64,000 bases of DNA, from assembly GCA_963807085.1 (NCBI GenBank), contig CAWEBB010000032.1, forward strand, positions 186,001 through 250,000, written 5' to 3'. The notes beneath the pieces were generated by a model. That model was not told the origin of the DNA and did no database searches. It saw nothing but the letters and a program-made list of their open reading frames with translations. The position numbers and the translations under genes are program-made. Positions 54,937 through 63,262 of the stretch are shown here, piece by piece (the first letter of the stretch is position 1; every line of letters begins with the position of its first letter). The DNA comes from JACKII01 sp963807085. GTDB taxonomy: Bacteria; Pseudomonadota; Alphaproteobacteria; Bin95.

Positions 54937-55304
54937 GGATAATTCTCCTTCATCGCACGAACAATCCCATCGAGCGCCGGCCGACTGCCGGAATCAGGGT
55001 TCGCGTCCGCCCAATTGACGAACGTTTCACGCACCTCCTCCCGGGTCAGGTCGGGATCGGTGCAAACGGTTGCTTTCAGGTTAAACCGCTTGTCGATCAG
55101 CAATTCTTCATAGAACTGACCCACGCCTTCGATCCAGCCATAACAAAAGCCAACCGCGTACTTCCCGGCCGTTGTTGTTTCGTCGGCGGAACACAGCCGA
55201 TACATGGAGGCGACCGTCTCCGCTTTAAAGGTCTCTGGCTTCACGTCTGCCATGGCGGTACCGGCGACCAACGCCAACCCGACTGCTAAACTCACAAGAC
55301 GCAT
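54927..55304 (-). CDS. Rap1a/Tai-family small secreted protein
   Basis: 125 residues from ATG at 55304 with an AGGAGAGG site. Signal peptide MRLVSLAVGLALVAGTAMA, then a cysteine-containing helical part: YRLCSADE, GFCYGWIEGVGQFYE, CTDPDLTREEVRETFVNWADANP and ENYPCK. This matches the Rap1a/Tai immunity-protein family, which neutralises type VI secretion amidases in other bacteria; no secretion gene is nearby, so the role is unclear. It overlaps the glycine-zipper gene by 10 bp, indicating a two-gene unit. Confidence 0.8.
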   Translation of the reverse strand: MRLVSLAVGLALVAGTAMADVKPETFKAETVASMYRLCSADETTTAGKYAVGFCYGWIEGVGQFYEELLIDKRFNLKATVCTDPDLTREEVRETFVNWADANPDSGSRPALDGIVRAMKENYPCK

Positions 55305-55567
55305 GGGGAACCTCTCCTTCGTCATCAATCGTCATCAATGGTCGATAAGCCCATCATCGTAGCGCAGGTGAGGATGGATGTTGCGCGCTTTGTTCGCAAT
55401 GCATTTCGCACCGGTTTATGCATGATCCGGATGCCGGCTGGCTATGCACGCGGCTTAGCCATGCCGCCGCGCTTCTTTTCATCGCCGGCTGCCGATCGAG
55501 GGCGATCGATCGCGGATGATTGCGAAGACCGGCGGCGCCATGTGTCCACTAAGGGGAGATCGTAAAC

Positions 55568-55702
55568 GTGCGCAATGTCATCATCGGGGTGGTTGTCGCC
55601 ATCGCCGTGATCGCCGCCTTCTATTTCGGCTTCCTGTTCGAGGAGAGCCAGGACGGCCCCATCGAGAATCTGGGCGAAGCCATCCAAAACGAAGCGAAGT
55701 AA
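55568..55702 (+). CDS. Single-pass small membrane protein, 44 residues
   Basis: Starts GTG at 55568 with AAGGGGAGA upstream. One membrane segment (NVIIGVVVAIAVIAAFYFGFLF) then an acidic tail ending NEAK. No family recognised. Confidence 0.6.
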   Translation: MRNVIIGVVVAIAVIAAFYFGFLFEESQDGPIENLGEAIQNEAK

Positions 55703-55751
55703 TACCGCCTCCGGCCATGGCGGCGGTCCGGCGTTCTCGCCGGCTCCGCCA

Positions 55752-55841
55752 TTTTCGCCCGATCAGGTGTTTTCGCCCGATCAGGCGTTTTCGCCCGATC
55801 AGGTGTTTTCGCCCGATCAGGCGTTCTTGCCCAATCAGGCG
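55752..55841. repeat. Five tandem 18-bp repeats at the 3' end of an SDR gene
   Basis: Units TTTTCGCCCGATCAGGYG start at 55752, 55770, 55788 and 55806, with a fifth, TTCTTGCCCAATCAGGCG, at 55824. The fifth unit includes the stop codon of the SDR gene (its TCA complement) and the last codons of that gene, so the array appears to have grown out of the gene's 3' end. Confidence 0.85.
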
Positions 55842-56617
55842 TTCTTGATCGTCATGCCGGCATCGACCGGCAGCGCGACGCCGTTGATATAGCTCGCCGC
55901 CGGCAGTACCAGGCTGAGCGTGGCGTGGGCCACTTCCTCCGGGTCGGCATAGCGGGCGTTGGGAATGCGGCGGCGGGCAAATTTCTGCTTCGCGTCCTCC
56001 GGGTATTTCTCCGTCATGCCGGTGCGGATTGCGCCGGGGCAGATGCAGTTGACGGTGATACCCTCCTTGCCAAGCTCCACCGCCAGGCTGCGGGTCAGGC
56101 CGATCACCGCATGTTTGGTGCTGGTATAGGGGCTGATGCCGGGCGTCGCGCCCAGCCCCTCGGTGGAGGCGATGTTAACGATCCGGCCACCGGTCTCGCT
56201 AGCGCGGAGACAGGGCAATGCCGCGCGGATCATCAGAGTGTGTGCGGTGACATTCACCGCCACCGTTCGCGCCCACCGTTCCTCGTAGTCATTGGCATCG
56301 ATCGGGCAATGGGTGGAGATGCCGGCATTGTTCACCAGAATGTCGATGCCGCCGAAGCGTCCAGCCACCGCCTGCACGATCTCGCCGACTTGGTCCCTGT
56401 CGGCGACATCCAATGTCCAGGCCTCAGCAGAACCGCCGGCCTCACGGATGGCAATGGCGGTTGTCTCTGCCGTCTCTCCATTCACGTCACAGCAGGCGAC
56501 ATGCGCGCCTTCGTCAGCGAACAGATAGGCCGTGGCCCGGCCCATGCCGGAGCCGGCACCGGTGACCAGAGCCACCTTGCCGTGGATGGAGCGGGAGAAT
56601 TTCGAAAGTCGGGTCAT
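55835..56617 (-). CDS. SDR family oxidoreductase
   Basis: 260 residues. TGAGSGMGR cofactor motif, NNAG, VNIASTEG and YTSTKHAVIG are all present, so this should be a functional SDR. It ends MTIKNA at the edge of an 18-bp tandem repeat. Second gene of a minus-strand pair with the SDR at 56644-57423 (26-bp gap). Substrate not determined. Confidence 0.93.
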   Translation of the reverse strand: MTRLSKFSRSIHGKVALVTGAGSGMGRATAYLFADEGAHVACCDVNGETAETTAIAIREAGGSAEAWTLDVADRDQVGEIVQAVAGRFGGIDILVNNAGISTHCPIDANDYEERWARTVAVNVTAHTLMIRAALPCLRASETGGRIVNIASTEGLGATPGISPYTSTKHAVIGLTRSLAVELGKEGITVNCICPGAIRTGMTEKYPEDAKQKFARRRIPNARYADPEEVAHATLSLVLPAASYINGVALPVDAGMTIKNA

Positions 56618-56643
56618 GTCTTTTTTTCCTTATCCCTGATCGC

Positions 56644-57423
56644 TTATGCAATCGACGCGCCATCGACCGGCAGAGCCACTCCGCTGACATAGGCGGCCTC
56701 GTCCGAGACCAGGAACAGGGCGGCGTTCGCGACATCGTCCGGCTTTGCCGCGCGGCCCATGGGATTGGCGGCGGCGTATTGGGCGACGATAGCTTCCTTG
56801 TCCTGGCCCTGGGTCGACTGCTGGTCCGGCCGGGCCACGAACACGCGCAACATGGGCGTATCGGTCGGCCCGGGGCAGACCGCATTGACGCGGATGCCTT
56901 CCGGGGCATAGCGCTTGGCCATGGAGCGCACCATGCCGACAATCGCGAACTTGGCTGCCGAATAGACAGGGCTGAAGGCCGAGCCACGCAACCCGCTGGT
57001 GGATGCGGTGAACAGCAACGCACCGCCGCCGCGGGCGCGCAATTCCGGCAAGGCGGCTTCCGTCGTCACCAGGACCGTGCGGAGGTTCAGGTCCATGGCG
57101 AGTTCGTAGTCCGCCATGTCGATGCCTTCGACCGCCGCGGGTCCGGGATGACCCACATGGTTCCAGACAAAGTCGAGGCCGCCGAATTTTCCGGCCGTCT
57201 CCTTCACGATTTTGCGGGCATTGGCGTCGTCCCGCAGGTCGCAGGCGATGCCGAGCGCCTGGCCGCCCGCCGCCTGGATTTCGGCGACCACCTGATCGAC
57301 GGCGGCTTGGTCGAGATCGACGACGCCGACCGCCGCGCCCTCTCTGGCAAACCGGATGGCGCCGGCCCTGCCCATGCCGGACCCGGCAGCGGTGACGAGG
57401 CCAATTTTGTTTGCAAGACGCAT
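56644..57423 (-). CDS. SDR family oxidoreductase
   Basis: 259 residues from ATG at 57423 (TGAGGATT site); the frame is open upstream without homology. TAAGSGMGRAGA cofactor motif, TASTSGLRG and YSAAKFAIVG with Tyr and Lys present; IRVNAVCPGPTDT near the end. Starts MRLANKIGLVT. Likely co-transcribed with the downstream SDR. Confidence 0.93.
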   Translation of the reverse strand: MRLANKIGLVTAAGSGMGRAGAIRFAREGAAVGVVDLDQAAVDQVVAEIQAAGGQALGIACDLRDDANARKIVKETAGKFGGLDFVWNHVGHPGPAAVEGIDMADYELAMDLNLRTVLVTTEAALPELRARGGGALLFTASTSGLRGSAFSPVYSAAKFAIVGMVRSMAKRYAPEGIRVNAVCPGPTDTPMLRVFVARPDQQSTQGQDKEAIVAQYAAANPMGRAAKPDDVANAALFLVSDEAAYVSGVALPVDGASIA

Positions 57424-57571
57424 TGGGCGAATCCTCAATTCTCGTTGCTCTTGAAAGCGAGCATAAGCGCCCACCGGTTGGCACGCCAAGTGCGGTTGCG
57501 CACCGGAGTCTTTTCCGATTTGATCCCCGCCAGTGAATACCCGAGAACGCGCCCGAAAAGAGCATCCAACC

Positions 57572-58264
57572 ATGCCGCATATCGTTTTAGACCGTCCCCG
57601 CCAATTCGATCTGACGGCAGCGCCGAGCGAACGGGGCGCGCATTTTGTTTGGGAAACGGTGAATACGGCCGTTTATTTGGCAGGTGGCGCCATTTTCATT
57701 GCCGGCAGCTTTTTCTTTTTCCCAAACCTGGACAAATTCCAGGACATCGGCTGTCTTTTGTTCTTCCTGGGTTCGCTGCTGTACCTGTTGGTAACAAGTC
57801 ATGACATGGCAGAGGTCATACACCACCACCAAAAACTCCGTGGTGGCTTTGACAACCGGAGCGGTGAGATTTCGGCGGCGGTCTCATATCTGGTGGGGAG
57901 TGTGCTGTTTACGGTTGGCAGCGTGTTCTTCTCGTCCCTGCTGGATTGGACGATGACCGGCGCCTGGACCTTTATCATCGGCAGCGTCTGTTTCATGATA
58001 GGTGCGATCGCCAATCTGTTTCAGATCGTGCGGGCGGATACGTTGGTCAAGCTGGTCCTGCGGAACCTGACCGCGGTCACCTTTCTGGTCGGCTCGATGC
58101 TCTTTACCGTCGCCTCGATCCCCTATCTTTGGCATTTCGCGGCGCCCGCGGATGGCCAGATCCTCTATGGTTTTCTTGCCTGGCAATATCTGGTTGGCAG
58201 TACCCTGTTTCTGGCGGGCGGCATGTTCAATTATCTGCGCGCCTGGCTGGTACGGAAAAGCTAG
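57572..58264 (+). CDS. YrhK-like integral membrane protein with duplicated module
   Basis: 230 residues from ATG at 57572; an upstream GTG at 57533 is possible. Each module has a pattern like VNTAVYLAGGAIFIAGSFFFFP followed by LLFFLGSLLYLLV. It is repeated as VSYLVGSVLFTVGSVFFSS with IIGSVCFMIGAIANLFQIVRAD and as NLTAVTFLVGSMLFTVASIPYLW. This fits the YrhK-domain family of unknown function. Divergent from the SDR pair. Confidence 0.75.
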   Translation: MPHIVLDRPRQFDLTAAPSERGAHFVWETVNTAVYLAGGAIFIAGSFFFFPNLDKFQDIGCLLFFLGSLLYLLVTSHDMAEVIHHHQKLRGGFDNRSGEISAAVSYLVGSVLFTVGSVFFSSLLDWTMTGAWTFIIGSVCFMIGAIANLFQIVRADTLVKLVLRNLTAVTFLVGSMLFTVASIPYLWHFAAPADGQILYGFLAWQYLVGSTLFLAGGMFNYLRAWLVRKS

Positions 58265-58396
58265 CTGCCGGAGCCACAGCGCCGTTGCGCGGGGGAGCCG
58301 CATAGCCTGTCCGACCCCTGAATGCTAGCCTGCACAACTGCGGCGCCGCGTCGGCAGTCCTTCCGCCGCTTCTATCAGAAGAAAGGCAACACAACC

Positions 58397-60106
58397 GTGA
58401 CGGCGCTTCCGGGCGATTTGACCGGGCGGCAACGCCCATCCTTTGCCGAACTGTTCATGCCAAAGCTCGTCACGGTTTTCCGCGAGGGCTACGGCCTCGA
58501 CGGCCTGCGCGCGGATGCGGTGGCGGGCCTCACCGTCGCCATCGTGGCGCTGCCGCTTTCCATGGCGATCGCCATTGCCTCGGGCGTGCCGCCGGACCGG
58601 GGCCTCTATACCGCCATCGTTGGCGGCTTTGTCGTGTCGCTGCTGGGCGGCAGCCGCTTCCAGATCGGCGGCCCGGCGGGGGCGTTCATCGTGCTGGTGC
58701 TGACGACGGTGCAGACCGAGGGCCTGGAAGGCTTGGTCCTCGCCACCATGATGTCGGGGGTGATCCTGCTGCTGGTCGGCTGGGCGCGGCTTGGCACTTA
58801 CATCAAGTTCATTCCCTATCCGGTGACGATCGGTTTTACGGCAGGGATCGGCATCATCATTTTTGCGAGCCAGATCAAGGAATTGCTGGGTCTGACCCTG
58901 CCCGCGCCGGAGCCTGGGCCGCTGCTGCCGAAGCTGGCAATGCTGGCGGACTCCGTGGGCACGCTGAATCCGGTGGCGGTCGGGATCGCAATCCTTTCCA
59001 TCGTGGTGATCGTCGCCTGCACCCGCCTGAAGACCAAGCTGCCCGGCATGCTGGTGGCGGTGGTGCTGGCCTCGGCGTTGACCGGGGCATTCGGTCTGCC
59101 GGTGGAGACCATCGGCTCACGCTTTGGCGGCATTCCCCAGTCACTCCCGATGCCGGCCTTGCCGGAGATCACGCTGGCGAAGATGCAGGCGGTGCTGCCG
59201 CATGCGCTGGCCTTCACGCTGCTGGGTGCGATCGAATCGCTGCTCTCGGCCGTGGTTGCAGACGGCATGACCGGGCGGCGGCATCGCTCCAACTGTGAGC
59301 TGGTCGCCCAGGGCTTCGCCAATATCGCCGCCGGCCTGTTCGGCGGCTTCTGCGTGACCGGCACGATTGCGCGGACGGCGACCAATGTCCGCGCCGGCGC
59401 GCGCGGGCCGGTTTCCGGCATGATGCATTCGCTGTTTCTGCTGGTGTTCATGCTGGTGGCCGCACCGCTCGCCAGCTATATCCCGCTCGCCGCGCTGGCG
59501 GGGTTGCTGGCCGTCGTCGCGTGGAACATGATCGAGCGTCAGGCGATCGGCGTACTGTTCCTCGCCTCCCGCGGCGATTTCCTGGTGATGCTGACAACGC
59601 TGTTGCTCACCGTCTTCCGCGATCTGTCCGAAGGGATCGTCGTGGGGTTCGCGCTGGGGGCGGTGTTGTTCATCCACCGCATGGCGGCCGCGACCTCGCT
59701 GGAAGCGGGCCGGCCCTTGCCGCTGGAGGATGTTCCGGATACGGCGGACGGAGACCGTGTCGCCTATGATCCCCATATGGCGGCCGATCCGGACGTGGTG
59801 GTCTATCATCTGAAAGGTGCGTTTTTCTTTGGTGCGGCCGCCACGGTGGGGGCGGTGTTGGACCGGATCGCCGACCGCCACAGGGCCTTTGTGCTGGATT
59901 TCAGCGAGGCGCCGTTCATCGATTCCAGCGGAGCCAATGCGATCGTCGGCGCGGTGCGCAAGGCGCAGCAGGCCCATGTGCGCGTGTACATTACCGGCAC
60001 CACCCGAGAGATGCGGCGAATACTGGTAAACCATGGCCTTCGCGGCCGGAAAATCCGCTTCACCTCCACCGTCGACCGGGCAATGCGCCTGGCGAGGCAG
60101 GCTTGA
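58397..60106 (+). CDS. SulP-family anion transporter with C-terminal STAS domain
   Basis: 569 residues from GTG at 58397 (AGAAAGG site); the ATG at 58322 is an alternative with no ribosome site. About ten to twelve membrane segments; SulP motifs near the start are VAGLTVAIVALPLSMAIAIASGVPPDRGLYTAIVGGF and GGPAGAFIVLVL. The STAS domain is near 470-560 (FVLDFSEAPFIDSSGANAIVGAV, including the DSSG phosphorylation-type serine). Transports sulfate, bicarbonate or other anions. Confidence 0.93.
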   Translation: MTALPGDLTGRQRPSFAELFMPKLVTVFREGYGLDGLRADAVAGLTVAIVALPLSMAIAIASGVPPDRGLYTAIVGGFVVSLLGGSRFQIGGPAGAFIVLVLTTVQTEGLEGLVLATMMSGVILLLVGWARLGTYIKFIPYPVTIGFTAGIGIIIFASQIKELLGLTLPAPEPGPLLPKLAMLADSVGTLNPVAVGIAILSIVVIVACTRLKTKLPGMLVAVVLASALTGAFGLPVETIGSRFGGIPQSLPMPALPEITLAKMQAVLPHALAFTLLGAIESLLSAVVADGMTGRRHRSNCELVAQGFANIAAGLFGGFCVTGTIARTATNVRAGARGPVSGMMHSLFLLVFMLVAAPLASYIPLAALAGLLAVVAWNMIERQAIGVLFLASRGDFLVMLTTLLLTVFRDLSEGIVVGFALGAVLFIHRMAAATSLEAGRPLPLEDVPDTADGDRVAYDPHMAADPDVVVYHLKGAFFFGAAATVGAVLDRIADRHRAFVLDFSEAPFIDSSGANAIVGAVRKAQQAHVRVYITGTTREMRRILVNHGLRGRKIRFTSTVDRAMRLARQA

Positions 60107-60127
60107 CCGCGCAGAAGGAGGGGGTTT

Positions 60128-60778
60128 TCACCAGCCCTGCAGCACCGCGCCCAGCGCGCGCGCCAATGCGGCCTGGCTAGGCTCCACCACCGGCAGGCCG
60201 GTCGCCTCCGCCAAAGGCGCGCGCTGGTCGGCCATGCCGGCGCAACCGAGGATCAACACATCGGCGCCGTCCTCGTCACGCAACCGTTCGCCCGCGCACA
60301 CCATGGCTTCGCGGGTGCGCCCAGCATCCGCCAGTTCCGGCACGCCCAGGCCGATCGACCGGCTGGCGGCATAGCGCTGGGTCAGGCCATAGGTGCGCAC
60401 CGTCCGCCGCTGCCGCGCGACGGAAGAGGGCAGGATTGCCACCACGCCGAAGCGCTCGCCCAGGGATAGTGCGGCTGCCATGCCGGCCTCTGCGATGCCG
60501 ATGACGGGGCGGCCGGTGCGCTCTCTTAAGGAATGCACGCCCGGATCGGAAAAGCAGGCGATCACATAGGCATCGGCCGGCTCGCGCTGCACGATGGCAT
60601 GCAGATGGGGAATGACGCTGTCCGAATCCGCCTGGGACTGGATGCCGGGCGGGCCGTCGGTGTTGGTGATGCAATCGATGATCAGCCCGTCGGCGAGCCG
60701 GAATGGCGCAGCGGCACGGTCGATGGCGGCCGAGCAGGTTTCGGTCGAATTGGGATTGATGACGACGATGCGGGCCAA
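60128..60778 (-). CDS. Aspartate/glutamate (hydantoin) racemase family protein
   Basis: 216 residues from TTG at 60778, placed by the GGAAGGAG site 8 bp upstream; a TTG at 60808 is the longest frame. IVVINPNSTETC begins the first half, ACFSDPGVHSLRE gives the first catalytic Cys and LILGCAGMADQ the second. It belongs to the hydantoin-racemase branch of Asp/Glu racemases. Convergent with the SulP gene. Confidence 0.9.
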   Translation of the reverse strand: MARIVVINPNSTETCSAAIDRAAAPFRLADGLIIDCITNTDGPPGIQSQADSDSVIPHLHAIVQREPADAYVIACFSDPGVHSLRERTGRPVIGIAEAGMAAALSLGERFGVVAILPSSVARQRRTVRTYGLTQRYAASRSIGLGVPELADAGRTREAMVCAGERLRDEDGADVLILGCAGMADQRAPLAEATGLPVVEPSQAALARALGAVLQGW

Positions 60779-60963
60779 TGGCGTGGCTCCTTCCGACGGT
60801 TGCGGCAAGCGTTTCGATCAGGCGACTAGGATGACACGCTGCAGCGCTCCCTGATAGCGGTGGAATCTTCGCTCGACGGATGGTCGCCGCTGGGCCAAAT
60901 AAACGCTGGCGCCGCTCGGCGCCATCGCCTTTTCCCGCTCCTTCAGATCGGAACAGATCGCCC

Positions 60964-61713
60964 ATGGGCGCCTATGACTATATCCCGAAGCTCTACAATG
61001 TGGCGTTCGACCCGCCCGAGACGGACCGCCAGGCGGACGAGTTTTTTTGGGCTGACGTCGAAGGCGCCCGGCGGCGTTTCAACATTCATGATTATGCGAC
61101 GCTGTACCGGGTGCCCTGGCTTTACGATATCGCGCTCTACCACAATTTGGTCTGCCGCACGCCGACCGAGATGGCCGCGGCGATCGAGGAGGTCTGGTCG
61201 GCGGAGGGTGTGGACCGTTCCGACCTGCGGGCTTTGGAACTGGGCGCGGGCAGCGGCGCGTTCGGCCATGAATTGCGGCATGCGCTCGGCATTCCGCATC
61301 TGGAGGCGGTGGACATTTGCCACGAGGCCGCAGACGCCGCGCATCGCGATCGGCCCGGCCTCTATAATGTCTATCACGTGGACGACCTGACCGATCTACG
61401 GCCGGAGACCGAGAGAGCGCTCCGCAAGGCCGAGTTCAACGTCGTCGCGATGGCGTCCGCCACCGGTTGGGGTAATCACATCCCGCTCGCCGGCTTCGAG
61501 AAAAGCTTCGAGCTGTTGATCGCCGGCGGCTGGTACATCTTTCACGTAAAGCCGAACGATCCGGACCCGGAATGCATCGAGCTTTGCGCCTGGGTCGAGG
61601 ACAAAGTGGCGAGCGGCAAGCTGGTGCAGAAACACCGCGGCTCTCACTTCCACCGCAAGAGTTCCAGCGGCGGCGATATTTACTATGACGTGGTGATCGG
61701 CGTGAAGGCATAA
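60964..61713 (+). CDS. Class I SAM-dependent methyltransferase
   Basis: 249 residues from ATG at 60964. SAM-binding ALELGAGSGAFGHELRHAL is near residue 85 and AVDICHEAADAA near 111. Starts MGAYDYIPKLYNVAFDP. Substrate unknown. Terminator-like hairpin follows at 61721-61740. Confidence 0.85.
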   Translation: MGAYDYIPKLYNVAFDPPETDRQADEFFWADVEGARRRFNIHDYATLYRVPWLYDIALYHNLVCRTPTEMAAAIEEVWSAEGVDRSDLRALELGAGSGAFGHELRHALGIPHLEAVDICHEAADAAHRDRPGLYNVYHVDDLTDLRPETERALRKAEFNVVAMASATGWGNHIPLAGFEKSFELLIAGGWYIFHVKPNDPDPECIELCAWVEDKVASGKLVQKHRGSHFHRKSSSGGDIYYDVVIGVKA

Positions 61714-61720
61714 AGCAGAT

Positions 61721-61740
61721 CCCGATCCATTTGGATCGGG
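61721..61740 (+). terminator. Hairpin after the methyltransferase gene
   Basis: CCCGATCC (61721-61728), ATTT loop, then GGATCGGG (61733-61740), starting 8 bp after the stop; no long T-run follows, so it is a weak terminator candidate. Confidence 0.5.
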
Positions 61741-61846
61741 TGAATCAGGCCACTATTCGAGTAGTTTGGCAGTTTGATCCCGCCAACGGATGGGTACCAT
61801 CGGTTGGCATCGAAGCACTAGGGAGCCGACTGCCGGTTTCTGTTTT

Positions 61847-61880
61847 CACCCTGAGCCTGTCGAACGGCGAGGGTCAGGAT
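61847..61880. repeat. Dispersed repeat copy 4
   Basis: CACCCTGAGCCTGTCGAACGG followed by CGAGGGTCAGGA; the sequence is related to the copies at 1663, 34129 and 42367. It overlaps the stop codon of the adjacent GFA gene (TCA at 61874-61876). Confidence 0.6.
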
Positions 61881-62326
61881 TCGTCGTGCCGCGTCGACCG
61901 CGCAGACGGCTCTTGCGGCCACTGCGCGGCATCCCCGGGAAGGCAAAGCCAGCCTGCTTTGGATTGAAGCCACAGATGCCGATCGGGCGCGAATGGGTTT
62001 GGCGCGTTGAACGATCCGCCGGTGATTGCGATCCGACCCGGCGCATTTTCACGGCGAAAGGCGAGCGGTGTGCCGCAAGCGCCGCAGAACAGCCGGTCGA
62101 GCCAGCGCCCGGATGCATCCGAAACATGGCGGTGAGCGTATGGCTGTGCGCCGGTTATGGCGACCGCCGCATGGTCGTACCAGACGCCGACCGCGCAGAC
62201 GCTGCCGGACGTCTTTTGGCAGAAGGTGCAATGGCAAACGGAGACGCAAAGCGGCGGCCCGCCAGCCTCGTAACGGACCGCGCCGCACAGACAGCCCCCA
62301 TGGTAAACGCTGACTGATCGAGTCAC
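61874..62326 (-). CDS. GFA family protein (Mss4-like zinc fold)
   Basis: 150 residues from GTG at 62326. Cysteine pairs HGGCLCGAVRYE (about residue 11-15), SVCHCTFCQK and FCGACGTPL make the zinc motifs, and FNAPNPFAP is typical of the family. It is named after glutathione-dependent formaldehyde-activating enzyme, but the biological role is unclear. Its stop falls within the dispersed repeat. Confidence 0.85.
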   Translation of the reverse strand: MTRSVSVYHGGCLCGAVRYEAGGPPLCVSVCHCTFCQKTSGSVCAVGVWYDHAAVAITGAQPYAHRHVSDASGRWLDRLFCGACGTPLAFRRENAPGRIAITGGSFNAPNPFAPDRHLWLQSKAGWLCLPGDAAQWPQEPSARSTRHDES

Positions 62327-62382
62327 AGGGCCAGTTTTGGCACCCGGACTTCGCGTTCCGTTTCGGCCCAATCCATCGACCT

Positions 62383-62667
62383 TCAACCCTCGGCGGTGAC
62401 CGGGTCGATCATCTTGCTGACGGGGGTGACCACGGTCGCCGGGAAGCCGCTCCGCTCTGCGTGCTCCTGCACCAGCCTTTCGTTGTCGGCGATATAGATG
62501 CAGAAGGTCTTGTCGCCGGCGACGTAGGAGTGCTCCCACTGGATGTTTTTGCCTTCCGCCTTCATGGCGGCGAGTACCCCGTTGGAGGTACTGGCCGCCC
62601 CCCGCAACTGGTCCCGCTCAAAAGTGCCGACGTCGGGGATGGCGCGTTCGATGACGTATCGGGGCAT
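62383..62667 (-). CDS. DUF4242 domain-containing protein
   Basis: 94 residues from ATG at 62667. The typical block PRYVIERAIPDVGTFERDQLRGAA... and WEHSYVAGDKTFCIYIADNERLVQEHAERSGFP matches DUF4242. Function unknown; the family is sometimes called nickel-binding-like. Precedes the GFA gene on the same strand by 56 bp. Confidence 0.85.
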   Translation of the reverse strand: MPRYVIERAIPDVGTFERDQLRGAASTSNGVLAAMKAEGKNIQWEHSYVAGDKTFCIYIADNERLVQEHAERSGFPATVVTPVSKMIDPVTAEG

Positions 62668-62670
62668 CAA

Positions 62671-63262
62671 TCATCACTCCATTGCAAACAGAATCACCGT
62701 AACGTCTATGATTGTAGCACTTTACGCGGATCTGACCAACTACCATTGAAGCCAATTCTCCACCAAGATTGTCTGCCTATTTGTGCATAGCAGTTCGAAT
62801 CAGTGGGACCTGCGCCGATTTCGGCGCCTCGCTGCGATGAGCGAAGGCATGCACCGCTGATATCCTTCAGCGCGCCTTCGGCGACATTTGATCCGCCTTC
62901 GGGCCCGACGACTGCTGGAGTCGCCTCAAGAGTTCCGAACAGGCGGCAGATTACGCGACCGCCGTCGCGTATCACCCATGCCATTGGTATGGCGAACACG
63001 AGGAAGATCGAAACCGTGGATAAGTATCAACAAGTATCGGGTGGCAAGGGAGCGCATGGGCGCGTCGGTCGCACAGTTGGCAATTAAGTCAAATCGAATT
63101 TGTTAATGAAAAGATAATTTTTTTCCTTGAATAAAAGGTAATATAGTACTCAATCCAAGTTAAGACATTTTGATACAATTTTTGCTTTGCCCTACAGAAT
63201 CCCTATCGCTAGGTTTCGTTCCGCTGCAAGGCGTGTTCAACTTATGGAAGGTGGTGGCTGCA
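62671..63262. other. 592-bp stretch with no convincing gene
   Basis: An open frame on the minus strand (62706-62999, 97 residues) has no recognised homology and no good start context. The last 180 bp are AT-rich (for example the run around 63115-63180) and probably hold the promoter of the beta-helix gene that follows; no clear motif was assigned. Confidence 0.5.

Noticed and set aside
55752..55841. 18-bp tandem repeats as a CRISPR array
   Set aside because: No spacers; the units are directly adjacent and there are no cas genes.
62706..62999. 97-residue minus-strand frame in the 62.7-63.2 kb gap
   Set aside because: No family, no ribosome site and odd composition; not supported as a gene.
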